Source: Icerya purchasi (Eukaryota > Arthropoda > Insecta > Hemiptera > Monophlebidae). From it: a stretch of 64,000 nt of DNA. The stretch lies in the NCBI GenBank assembly GCA_039619475.1, contig CM077116.1, positions 198,485,117-198,549,116 on the forward strand, read 5' to 3'. Position 1 is the stretch's first letter. Each line of letters opens with the position of its first letter. This document shows positions 22,378 to 32,685 of the stretch, piece after piece. A model generated the notes under the pieces. The model did not search any database and had not been told where the DNA came from. It was given only the letters and a program-made list of their open reading frames with translations. Both the position numbers and the translations under genes were made by a program.

Positions 22378-22790
22378 TTTTTTTTTTTTTTCTTTTTTTG
22401 GGTGCGCCAGCGGCATTGACCCAACAACAAGAAAACTAAGCTAAGAAATTAAATAACTAAGCGGTCCGAAATGGACGCAACAAAGGACAGCAGTGCGGAC
22501 ACCATAGAAGATGAAGGAAAGGACAGGATAAAGGACGAGTTATAGGGAGTAGGGAGACCTAATGACAGGAGCTGACTGTATAAAAGGGAGCGTTCGTTAC
22601 GAAGAGCAGGACACTCAAAGAAAATGTGATTAGCATCACATGTACGAGGAGGATCACAATCGTGCAGAGAACAATCAGGAGAAGGCGATAGAGCAAATCG
22701 AAAGCGAGAGGGAGGGAGGAGAGAATGATTGATCTGGAGACGAATTAGGGAGACAATAGAAGAGCGACGACTGAGATTTATACTGACTTT
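22378..22790 (-). mobile_element. LINE family A, 3'-terminal fragment
   Basis: A T-run (22378-22399) is followed by GGGTGCGCCAGCGGCATTGA, a family A 3' UTR. The minus-strand frame 22874-22449 carries IVSLIRLQINHSLLPPSRFR, CDANHIFFECPAL, GLPTPYNSSFILSFPSSS and ends ISDRLVI, matching the C-terminus of the 51.4-55.3 kb element. Upstream codons of that frame belong to the flank. The zinc ligands are intact and no frameshift is seen in this piece. Confidence 0.8.
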
Positions 22791-22934
22791 TGTTATTAAG
22801 GGAAATCTTGCTGCCACGTGAATTACATTTATTTCAATGTAATTAAAATACTTTTCATTTTGATTTTTGTACATTTATTGAACTTAATTCTTTTTGAGTA
22901 TTAATTGCTGATAAGTTAACACAATATTTATTGG

Positions 22935-22969
22935 TTCTGGGGTGGTACGAAGTTCGCCGGGTCTACTAG
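22935..22969 (+). other. Helitron-type 3' end
   Basis: GGTACGAAGTTCGCCGGGTC then TACTAG lies exactly where satellite sequence resumes (T at 22970, then ATGCTAATAAAACCAGCTG). Ending in CTAG before a T is the Helitron rule (CTRR|T), and CGAAGTTCG just upstream can form a small hairpin. Very similar wording closes element 1 at 16268-16281. Confidence 0.55.
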
Positions 22970-25941
22970 TATGCTAATAAAACCAGCTGATGCACTGAAT
23001 AAATTTTTATTAACCTACGACTATCCCTAAATATTTAACTAGTCCAGCTGGAGCATAATATTATTGGAAATAATTCATTACGCTTTCCCTATTAGAACTG
23101 CCTTGTAAGTGTGTATAAAAGTTTTTTTTAAAATGTGTCATGTGTTGACGTGTTATAAATTCTTTCTTCTTGTTTAATTTGAAAATATTCTATTACAATG
23201 AAATTCACAGAAGGTAATTATTACACAGGTGGGCAAAAAATCCAGTATATCCAAACTGTTACTTTGGCAATTAATTACATGATAATATTTAATTTTCTGT
23301 ACTTTTCTGGTCATGGCTAAAATAACTATTCAATTTCTAAACTTATTTAAACATTGAAATACATGTGATTGATCAAGATATTCTTATAATTGCTTTAATT
23401 AAATGGAACTACTGAATTACACATTGCGGTATTACTGTTTATAAACATCATAACTATATATGCAAATTACCCATCACTGTATAATGTAATATCATCATGT
23501 TAAGGATTAAAATTTACACACGATTCATGTATACCTAATATGCATGATATCTTCAATTCTGATCATTTTTAGAAATTGGAAGCAAAACAAAATCGTTAGA
23601 ATTGAATCAAAAGAATAGCTAAGTTATCGTCTTATTCACTTTTACAATTCCTATATTACATCAGTTCCTGCTTAACACTGCTTCAAAATTTCAGTCATAA
23701 TATACTGCACTTATGTTACTAGCTTTTCAATAAAGTGTATTTAGTACATGTAAGTTCATAGTATTTCTATTTTTTCAACAAATTTATTTTTGATCATTTG
23801 GTATTTAGAGAAATATTGTATGAGCTAGATTAAATGTTTCACAACAGAAATGTGATGTAATCAAAAAATTAAACATCCTTAAATCAGCAGGCTAAAACAT
23901 TGTTTATATACGCCACTAATTATGATAAACAGTATTTAATGTGACGAATATAAATTTTCTTAAGCAAAAAAAGAAATTGACTATGGAAATTTTAAACTAA
24001 TTATGTCATAGGCATATATTTGTATTATTAAAACTACTGAACACAGTTAATTAAATCGACTTAGAACTGTTAGAACGATTCATTATTATTAAAAATTGTG
24101 ATTTATTATCAGTTAAGAAATATTGCCGTAATAAATTGGTATATCTTAAGCTATTTATGATTGCTGTTAAGTAGTCCTCCAGTTTAGTTTCAGCTAACTA
24201 TTAGTGAGTACAATGTATAATGTATTCAAACATAATTCATTACTTTGGGATTCTTTTTAGTTCCATTTTTGTTCAATAAGATTATTCCATGTAAGAGTAA
24301 ATTTCATAAAGAATTTTATATGTAACTTCAGTTTGCTAAAATTACTAAGAGACCTGAAATTAAACTAACATCTGGCTAATAGCTAATAACTGGAGAAGCT
24401 TATTCAAATCAAAATGGTATTCCCCTACAGTACCTTCCTAAAAACGCAGATATAATCAGGTATATATGAAGCGGGGGATTTTCATATTTAGATTGGAAAT
24501 AATTAGACGGACATCATGTTGCTGCATTGTTTTTCTTTCTATTTGATAACTATGTCTTACAAGTGATCCTAAACCTCTTGTTTTGATGACAAGATTTAGA
24601 GAAATTAACATATGGTAAGCGCCAGGATACGAATGTAAAGTGCTATAAAATCTCCGTACCCCACTACTCACAAATATGCATCCAATGCAACACACTAACC
24701 GGTGTGCCCATCACAATTATGCCAATATATTCAGGCATTACTACTCTCTAAGTACTTTATTTTTCTGCTTCAAACTATAATTTTTACCAAATTGGAAAAT
24801 TGTACTTTATTTTTCTGCTTCAAACTATAATTTTTACCAAATTGGAAAATTCTTGAACTGTAATATTCTTGTAATTTAATTGTTTGCAAGTACACTTTAG
24901 TACGACATAAACCAATATTTTTTATTAATGTATAACAAATTTATTTTTGATTACTAATTTATATAATTTTTGTTTTATGGAATCCATAGGAGGTAAGAAT
25001 TTCATAGAATTAATATATTTAACATTTAGAAACCGTATGTTCTATTATCACAAACTGCAGCAATAAACCAGTATATTGTAGCTGACATGATATTGGAATC
25101 GATTTGGACATGCGGAAATATTTTCTGTGTTCAATGAACTTCATTTATATAACTTGGCACATTCTGAATAAAAGCAAATATTCAAAGCTACATAACAAGT
25201 CACAATTTCATTTCTACATCCTTAAATGAAAACCAAGCGCACATAACAGTATTACCATAAAAAATATTTATCGTGCATATTCAGAGATCGGACCTTTTGT
25301 ATAAATCATTCTCATAATACAGACTCTTATCTTGCACTTATGGCGTACACACAATTTCACATCAGATAAATGTTGTGATCATGGTGCACCTGTATTGCAT
25401 GATGCGTGCGGACAAACTTCTTATTGATTCCTATTTAATATTAACTATTGGCAATTTCAGCAGAAGTGAACCGGCTCTGTATTAATGATCCGGTCAAAAA
25501 TATTTTCACCATATTTTACATCATAGTATTTCTGTTCAGTCGGAAAAACCGTCTCACAGAGAGATTTAACCGAACGACATTTTGTGTGACTACTTGAACA
25601 TTTGATAATAATCCTATTGTATTTGAAAAAAGAAATGACTTCAAGTCTAATTATAATATAATTAGTATTCTAAAAAATGTCGTTACACCTCATTGAGCTG
25701 ATCAAACAAAATCGGAAGTGTGTTTGTTTTATAGGTCAATAAAATTTGCTGATACAGCTGAATACATTGCTAATAACTTATGGTTATATTTAAATATATA
25801 ACGAGACAAGCTGGAGCATAATGTTAATGAAAGAAATTCATTACACTTTTCCGATTATGACTGTCTTTTGATCTAGCTGCAGTAAATGTGCATAAAAAAT
25901 TTCTTAAAAGCTGGCATGTGCTGACATGTTATGCATTCTTT
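22970..25941. repeat. 3-kb satellite array, fourth segment
   Basis: Blocks in order: TAATAAAACCAGCTGATGC (22975), the GGTAATTATTACACAGG block (23213), CTGTATAATGTAATATCATC (23477), TTTCAGTCATAATATACTGC (23690), CAGATATAATCAGG (24448), CTAACCGGTGTGCCCATC (24696), GGTAAGAATTTCATAG (24993, the one copy where GTAAGTATG is altered), the CCATAAAAAATATTTATCG block (25253) and GTCGTTACACCTCATTGAG (25679). The satellite phase continues from 11367 across the Helitron nest. Confidence 0.85.
24753..24851. repeat. Exact 50-bp tandem duplication
   Basis: TACTTTATTTTTCTGCTTCA begins at 24753 and again at 24803. The two 50-bp copies are identical over about 49 bases, in contrast to the decayed surroundings, so the duplication is recent. 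Confidence 0.9.
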
Positions 25942-26599
25942 TGTTGTGCTCCAAACTTCCGTTGATGTCGCAATGTTTTTATAATTTCGACAATTGCTGT
26001 ACACGCGCTCCGCTAAAATATCATTCGCTGACGCCCGTTTTTGATGTTTTTTTTATATTTAGTTTGGTTCTGGTGCTGGGCAAAACCTTTGCCAGAATTA
26101 AGTCTCCGCGGTATCGTATTAACCGATAAAATCGAACAAGTCTGTCTGATTATTTTTTCGCCGCTCGTAGCGGTAATCGTGTATTCGCCGGCTAACGAAT
26201 CTTTATCTCTATATCCATGGCGTCGCCAGCGGGGGGTAGTGGGCAGCTTCCTCCCTGAAGCCTTGAAACTTTTTAATCAACTGGCCATGATGAGTATTTA
26301 TAGGCGCGTAATCATAGGCAGTTTGCCAGAAACCCACGAAAATGATGTTTTAATTAAGATTTTATTCCTGTTTAATAAAATATTAAACCTTTACAACTTA
26401 TAAATCTTATTTTTCCTATAACTCATATCCTCTTTTTACCATCTTCCCCCCTCCCCCCGGCTCATCGGCTGGCGAGACGCCCTTGTCTATATCTTTTATT
26501 ACCGCGTAATTTGATCACCACTTTTGTATTTACGTGAAATAAACGCGAAATCAAATCAGAACGTTTTTAGTTTATTTTTCACCAAAAAAAAGTACAACA
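25942..26599 (+). mobile_element. Solo LTR (658 bp)
   Basis: The insert starts TGTTGTGCTCC and ends GTACAACA, giving the TG...CA ends and a 6-bp inverted repeat (TGTTGT/ACAACA) of an LTR. It interrupts the satellite between ATGCATTCTTT and TTTCCTTCTTG, so a short T-rich target duplication is possible but not exact. TATTTATAGGCGCG (26297) and GAAATAAACGCG (26534) could be promoter and polyA signals, which favours the plus orientation. No internal retroviral-type gene is attached, so the rest was probably lost by LTR-LTR recombination. Small open frames inside are not taken as genes. Confidence 0.65.
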
Positions 26600-26888
26600 T
26601 TTCCTTCTTGTTTAATTTGAAAATCTTCTAATACAATATAATTCACAGAAGGTTATTATTATACATGCGGGCAGAAAATCCAGTATAATGAAACTTAGAT
26701 TTTGCAATTAATTACTATATGATGTTAAATTTTCTGCATTTTACATGTATTGGCTTACATGATTATTCAGTTTTTAATCTTGTTAAAACATTGAAAGACA
26801 TGTGATTATTCCCGATTTTTTGTACATTATTTTTAATTAAATGGAAAAACTATATTACTTATTAGAATATTACTGATTATAAACATTT
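26600..26888. repeat. 3-kb satellite array, fifth segment
   Basis: TTCCTTCTTGTTTAATTTG, GGTTATTATTATACATGCGGG and ATTACTGATTATAAACATTT are satellite blocks in the right order after the LTR. The last ten bases (26879-26888) are the target-site duplication of the next LINE. Confidence 0.85.
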
Positions 26889-26975
26889 TTTTTTTTTTTT
26901 TTTTTTTGTGTGTAATCTACTCGTTGGCCATGTATAACTGCCAGGGTCATTACGGCACAACGAGTATCGGATTTA

Positions 26976-29900
26976 TTACAATTTGTTTATTAAATTATTT
27001 CTGTTAAGGAAGATTAGCATTGTCTGAACCTGTTCTGGACGGTTATCTAAAAGAAGGTGTAGTGGTTCGTCCTTGATTATTGTTAAGTTTTGACATTGTT
27101 TCAGGATGTGTTCCACTGAAGGTAGCACTGCTGCATTACAGAATGGGCAGGAAATCGGTGGAGGGGCTCCCTGGAGGACATGGTTGTGAGATATCGATGT
27201 GTGTCCCAGTCTCAATCTATTAAGGGCAGAGAATTCTTTTTTGGACATTTGGATCGGTGGCCACCAAGGATCAACATTTGGTTTAATATTCCTTAGGAAA
27301 GTTGCATGTTGGGACCAGGATGAGATCCAATGTTCTTTCATATTTTTGTGGAAGAAGGGAGTGATTTCTGGTGGTGGGACATTGGGTGGCATAGGGACAG
27401 ACAACATTGACTTGGCGGCCCGGTCTACACATTCGTTTCCGGGTATTCCAACATGTGCCGGCACCCACAAGAAGCCTACTTGTATCCCCTCTTGGGTAAG
27501 GCGATGTGCTGTAGATCTTATTTTATAGACTAATGAACTGGTTATAGTAAGTGACTGAATAGTTTGAAGGGAGGCCAGTGAATCTGTGATAATTATGTAT
27601 TGTTTGTTCTCAGATTTACAACACGCACATGCTTCCAATCCAAAGAGAATTCCGTATAGCTCGGCTTCTAATGCGGAGCTGTCATCATGTAGCCTCACTG
27701 CTTCGGCTTCACCTGAGATTAGGTAGGCACATGCTGTGGGAGTGGACAGTGTGCCAGCGACATTTGCTTTAGCTCCATCTGTATAAACGTGTGTATCATG
27801 TGTGTAAGTTTGTATTTTTTCGATACTTTTTTGGCGAGCTGTATATTGGTCCTCGTTAGATGTACGGTGGATAAAGAGTGATAAGTCTACCATCAATGGG
27901 GGGTATTCCCATGGTGGTTCTTTTGGGAACAGGAGGAGATCTGGATTGTATTTGATGTTTTTCTCAGTCAAAAAATTTAGAATATTAGGTATTGGATCAT
28001 TTTGAAAGGCTGGAGGAGGAATGACAGTGTTCCTCGAAGAGAAGTGATATTGTTGGTACCAGTATAGATGATCACGGGAGGTGTAGAAGTCAAATATATA
28101 GGATAATGGCGGAATTCCTGATAGCACACAGACACCCTGCGTGGGAGATGTTCGATGCGCCCCAAGTATGGACCTTAAAGCAGCGTGATGGATTGATTCA
28201 AGTGATTTTATGAGCTGCTTACTAGCCGAATAGAACACCTGGCAGCCGTAGGTTAATCTGCTTAGAATAAGTGATCTGTATACAGATAGAAGTAGTTTTG
28301 GATTATTGTTATATTTATGATGTGATAAACATTTTAGGATAGCTATGATTTTATTACATTTGCGTTTGAGTTCTTTAATATGAGGAGACCATGTCAGATG
28401 GGAGTCAAATGTTAGACCCAAGAATTTAGCTGAGGATGTGACTGGAAGAGGAAGTCCATTTAGGGTAAGGGAAAAATCATGGTTTGGGTTTACTCGACGA
28501 CTTTTCTGGAATTTTACACAAGAAGTTTTATTTAAGGAGAAAGTAAGGCCGTTACTTTCGGTCCACGAATATAACCTATTGATTGTGGATTGTAGTATAG
28601 ATTTGGCGTTGGAAGGAAAGTTTGATGCTAAGGATATATTGAGGTCGTCTATAAACAATCGGGATGTTACCGGCGGCTGTATGCAGTCCGCCACATCATT
28701 TATGTATAGGATAAAGAGTGTTACACTTAGAGGAGAGCCTTGAGGAATACCATTCTCTATTAGGACAGGAGAGGATACAGTTGAGCCAATTTTTACTTGA
28801 ATGTGTCTGTTTGACAAATAATTCATTATATAGTTGCCCATATTGCCTTTTATATTGGCGTTCTTCAGCTTTGTAAGCACTTTATATCGCCATATCCGGT
28901 CGAATGCTTTCTCTATGTCAAAAAAGACAGTATAGAAGCTTGTGACCTCTTTTGGGCTTCAAGTATTTGTCTTTTTAGGCTCAGGAGATGTAACATTGGG
29001 GATTTTGATTTGCGACCTCCAATTTGTATTGGGGAGAGAACGTTTGAAGATTCTAGGAAAGAGGATAGTCGTCTGTTCACCATTTTTTCCATGATTTTGG
29101 AGAGTGAAGATAGTAAGGAGATAGGTCTGTAATTTTGAGGAATGAAGGTTTCTTTATTAGGTTTGAGGATAGGAATAATTAAAGCTGCTTTCCAGGATTT
29201 TGGGATGGAGGAAGTTGTCCAAATTTTGTTGTATACGTCAAGGAGTAGTTGTTTAGCTAGATTAGGTAGGTATCTGATCATGAATGGATGAATGGAGTCG
29301 GCTCCAGGTGCACGGTTTTTTAGCTTTTTATCGAGCTGGTAATTTAGTTCAGACATTGAAAAAGGATCATTGTATTTTTCTTTTTGATCTGGAGGAAAGG
29401 ATATTTTTTGCTCCTCTAGTCTCGCTTTGTGTTCTAGGAAGGAATCGGTGTAGGATGCTGAGGAAGATACTTTAGCAAAATGTTGCGCAAAGGCATCTGC
29501 CACTTCTTTGGTGTCTGTGAGCAGGACATTGTTAATGAGTAAGGAAGGGGTAGTTGGAGGACGATAGTTACCACACAACGACTTGATTCTTCTCCAAACC
29601 ACCGTCGCAGGCATATCTTTTGAGATAGATGATACAAATGCTGTCCAGCACTCCTGTTTTCTCATTTTGATAAGTAGCCTGGCTCGAGCTCTAAATCTTC
29701 TGAATTCAATCAGGTCTGTAAGTGACTTCGTTGTTTTATACTTCCTCAATGCTCGTTTCCGTTGTGCGATCGCCATTTTGATTTCGGGGCACCACCATGG
29801 TACTCGCTTTTTCCGAGGAGCTGTTGTTGTTTTCGGTATTGTTGCTCTCGCTGCTTCATTCATCGCGTTGATGAGAATTTTCAGATTTTCCTCTACCGAT

Positions 29901-30679
29901 TCCGTTTGAATTTTAGGGATAGTAACCTTTGTTTTGTAACCCTTCCAATCTGCTTTATGGAATGCAAATTTTTTTGTTACCTGGGCTGAGTGCAATTTTT
30001 GCAACTGGTGGGGAAAGTGTATGAAAATAGGGAAATGGTCACTTGAACACAGATCACCATGTACATCTATGTTCAAGTAAGGAAATAGTGAAACGGATGC
30101 AAATGCTAAATCTATTATTGAAAAAGTGTTATGAGTTGTGTTGAAATGTGTATGTGATGGAGGAGGGAGGAGTACCAGGTCACTATTACGGATGCTATTT
30201 GAAATCATATTTCCTCGTCTATTTGGCTGTGTTGAACCCCACTCAGAAGAGTGGGCATTGAAATCTCCCAGTAATAACACTGGGTCCCGCAGTTGAAATA
30301 GTAATGTATCAAAGTCTATTTTGGTTATGTTTGTAGCGGGTGGGAAGTAGCAATTACAGATTGTAATGGATGAGAGTGGAAGGGACGGGATTTTCATCTT
30401 CACTGCTACCGCTTGAAACATGGTACTTAACCTTATTTCATGTGATGGAATCGCTTCATGCACTAGTATCGAGACTCCTCCACATGCTGCTTGTCCCTGT
30501 GTGTAGTCAGAGCGAAATATTCTGTAGCCTTTAATAAGTGGTGAATGGGAAGAGTTTAAGTGCGTTTCTTGTAAACAAATGATTATTGGATTGTAGTTAT
30601 TAATGAGTAATCTCAGTTCGTCTATACGTTTATAAAACCCTCTGCAATTCCATTGCAGAATACTGAGATTTGCAGCCAT
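26976..30679 (-). pseudogene. LINE ORF2: endonuclease, reverse transcriptase, RNase H; one frameshift
   Basis: ATG 30679 opens an APE-type endonuclease: LQWNCRGF (Asn), CLQETHL (Glu), LGDFNAHSSEWG (Asp/Asn) and SDHFPIF. RT begins with RAPGADSIHPFMIRYLP and PISLLSSLSKIMEKMVNRRL. Near 28935-28950 one frameshift falls just before motif A: FFDIEKAFDRIW is intact in the other frame, and the rest (28880-26976) is open. Motif B is GIPQGSPLSVTLF; motif C reads LFIDDLN, where FADD is normal for such LINEs. RNase H has YTDGAK, EAELYG, IITDSLASL and NECVDRAAK, so all four acids are kept. CPFCNAAVLPSVEHILKQC ends the protein with a zinc motif. Apart from the frameshift the 1,220-residue protein is complete. 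Confidence 0.85.
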
Positions 30680-30722
30680 TTTCTCTAATTATTGTTGACA
30701 GTGTTACTTAAGATGACTAGTT

Positions 30723-32468
30723 TTATATCTTAGTTTCAGGGTCATCCTTGCTAAGGAGAGGTTTTAATTTATTAATTATGCGAGTACATCTGTTCTTAAG
30801 TTCTACGCTGCCTAATAATGGTCTTACTTGAGAAAGCATGTGTAAAAGGTTATCCCTATCTTCTGTGAAAGTCAGTGCGTAATTAACAAAATCCTGACTT
30901 GTGGCCACCTGTCTTATGAATTCTTGAAATTCTTGATAGTCTAAGAAGAACGGAGTCTGGCCGCTAGTAAATAGATGTAATGTTCCTTCTGTTAATAGGT
31001 TAATATCAACTCCTTTGTTTGCTTCTTTAGAGGCTGGTTTGGCAGCATTGTCCATGACGTTAATTTCTACATTGTGCGCCGTAGAATTTTGATTTTCTAG
31101 GTTTATTCGCTTAGTAGCAGTTTTATCTGGAAATGGCGGTTGAGTTGAATTGTATGTTTCATCGGGACTAATGGGGTGTGGTCGTTTTTGAAGGGGGTTG
31201 TTATTATCAATGTTCATTACAGTAGAGGTATTGTCGGTAGAAGGGGCAATATTTAATTGTAATTGATTGCGTGTTTCTTCTATGTTTTGGTGCTGCTCCT
31301 GTCGGACAGTTTGCTCAGTTACCATTGTCTTAGTTTGTTTGGTGTATGTTGCATCTTGTTTGTCGCTATTGGTTGTTGGTTGATATCGCTGTTGATTATT
31401 ATCAGCACAGGCATTTTCGACCGGCGCTGGAAATGTCGTTATGGTTTCGGAAAAAACTTCTTGATTAACTGTTCCTTCTTTCTTCTTGCAATTTTCACAT
31501 GAATGGTCATTGAGCTGCGTGTAGATCCTGTATTCGTAGTCGTTGTGCCTCAATGTGAAGGAATCAGGGATATTTTTGCAATTAAACTGTTCGACGTAAA
31601 GCTGCCGCCTGAAACTTACTACGTGAGCAAATTCATCATCCACCGGATTCACACGTAAAATGGAAATTTGCGAAAGGATTTTTATTGGATAAACTTCTTG
31701 CAAATGTCGAACTAATATTTCGTTCGGGATGGTTGGACAGACATTTGATAGAATGAGTTTATTCGCCGGTTGTTTAAGTCTCCGCGCAGTAATTGTTCTA
31801 TTATTTATGGTGATCCGGCCACCTTTTGCTAGAAATTCGTCTGTTATTTGTCTGGATTTTAAAAATATTAGAATTCTATCACCGCTAATACGGGAGCCTG
31901 CTACAATGTTTAAGCTGCCTGCTACATGGTTTTTAAGCGCGACAAAATAATCACGTATAACGTAGGGTGCGATATAATCAAAAATAATTCCGCATTCACG
32001 GGAAGGGTAGTTGAAATTAATTAATGGGGCGATCTTTTTATTCGATTTGATTTTATCTGCGAAGGTATGTTTTGAATTTCTATTTTGTTGGTTTAAATTA
32101 TTTGGAATTTCGTTATTTATCAGTGCGGGAAACTGATAATTGTAATCAGTCGTACTACAAGAAGCGGTAGTTAATTCGGAGATAGATTTTATCGCATCGC
32201 TGTGTACGACCGCGGTATCATCGTTATCAGCGGTATTGTGCATGTGTGAGGTGTGTGTTGTGTTTCGATTCGCCGTTGGCTTACCTGAAGTCTGCGATTT
32301 ACCACCATACTTACCGTCCGGCGCTAATGCAGTCGTTGCGGCTGTCAGCTGTTTTTGAGGGGTAGGAGGGCGCGAAGGTGGTGAATCGGTTTGGTTTTGT
32401 TCACCGATCGGTTCCGATGTTGGAACGGTCTGCCTTCGGTGAGAGGCAGGGGACGATGGCATTATCAA
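30723..32468 (-). CDS. LINE ORF1 protein (gag-like, nucleic-acid binding)
   Basis: A 581-codon uninterrupted frame starts at ATG 32468, the first ATG after the 5' UTR. The first 150 residues are low-complexity and rich in S/T/P/N/Q (PPSRPPTPQKQ, NTTHTSHMHN). Residues about 155-330 form a folded region with alternating hydrophobic strands (SGDRILIFLKSRQITDEF, KLILSNVCPTIPNEILVRHL) resembling the RRM-like region of ORF1 proteins in insect LINEs. A zinc-knuckle position is marked by HSCENCKKKEG, but the His and last Cys expected downstream are missing, so the knuckle looks degenerate. The last 90 residues are helical (EFQEFIRQVATSQDFV). ORF1 proteins bind the element RNA to form the retrotransposition particle. 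Confidence 0.8.
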   Translation of the reverse strand: MIMPSSPASHRRQTVPTSEPIGEQNQTDSPPSRPPTPQKQLTAATTALAPDGKYGGKSQTSGKPTANRNTTHTSHMHNTADNDDTAVVHSDAIKSISELTTASCSTTDYNYQFPALINNEIPNNLNQQNRNSKHTFADKIKSNKKIAPLINFNYPSRECGIIFDYIAPYVIRDYFVALKNHVAGSLNIVAGSRISGDRILIFLKSRQITDEFLAKGGRITINNRTITARRLKQPANKLILSNVCPTIPNEILVRHLQEVYPIKILSQISILRVNPVDDEFAHVVSFRRQLYVEQFNCKNIPDSFTLRHNDYEYRIYTQLNDHSCENCKKKEGTVNQEVFSETITTFPAPVENACADNNQQRYQPTTNSDKQDATYTKQTKTMVTEQTVRQEQHQNIEETRNQLQLNIAPSTDNTSTVMNIDNNNPLQKRPHPISPDETYNSTQPPFPDKTATKRINLENQNSTAHNVEINVMDNAAKPASKEANKGVDINLLTEGTLHLFTSGQTPFFLDYQEFQEFIRQVATSQDFVNYALTFTEDRDNLLHMLSQVRPLLGSVELKNRCTRIINKLKPLLSKDDPETKI

Positions 32469-32559
32469 CAGATAATGCCTCTAAACACGAGACAATCTCT
32501 TTAATAGACGCGAAAAACGAACGCGAGACAATTAAACTTTATCACTTCGTATATTATTA

Positions 32560-32685
32560 ATAAACATTTAAACTATGCATTCAATTTAGCCCAGTACTGT
32601 ATAGTGTAATATCATAATATCAGGAATTAAAATATACACATGATTGATGCACATCTAATCTCCATGCTATTTTCAATTCTGTGTT
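32560..32685. repeat. 3-kb satellite array, sixth segment
   Basis: Starts with the right-hand target duplication and continues AATTTAGCCCAGTACTGTAT, ATCATAATATCAGGAATTAA and CTATTTTCAATTCTG, the expected next blocks. It stops where a plus-strand LINE begins. Confidence 0.85.

Larger units (their letters stand above)
26889..32559 (-). mobile_element. LINE family B (I-like), full-length, 5.67 kb
   Basis: The insert is flanked by ATAAACATTT at 26879-26888 and again at 32560-32569, a clean 10-bp target duplication; the satellite reads through when one copy and the insert are removed. On the minus strand the order is 5' UTR (about 90 bp), ORF1, a 43-bp gap, ORF2, an 80-bp 3' UTR and a polyA tail (T-run 26886-26907). 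ORF1 is open throughout and ORF2 has a single frameshift. This is the best preserved element in the window, so it is probably the most recent large insertion. Confidence 0.9.
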
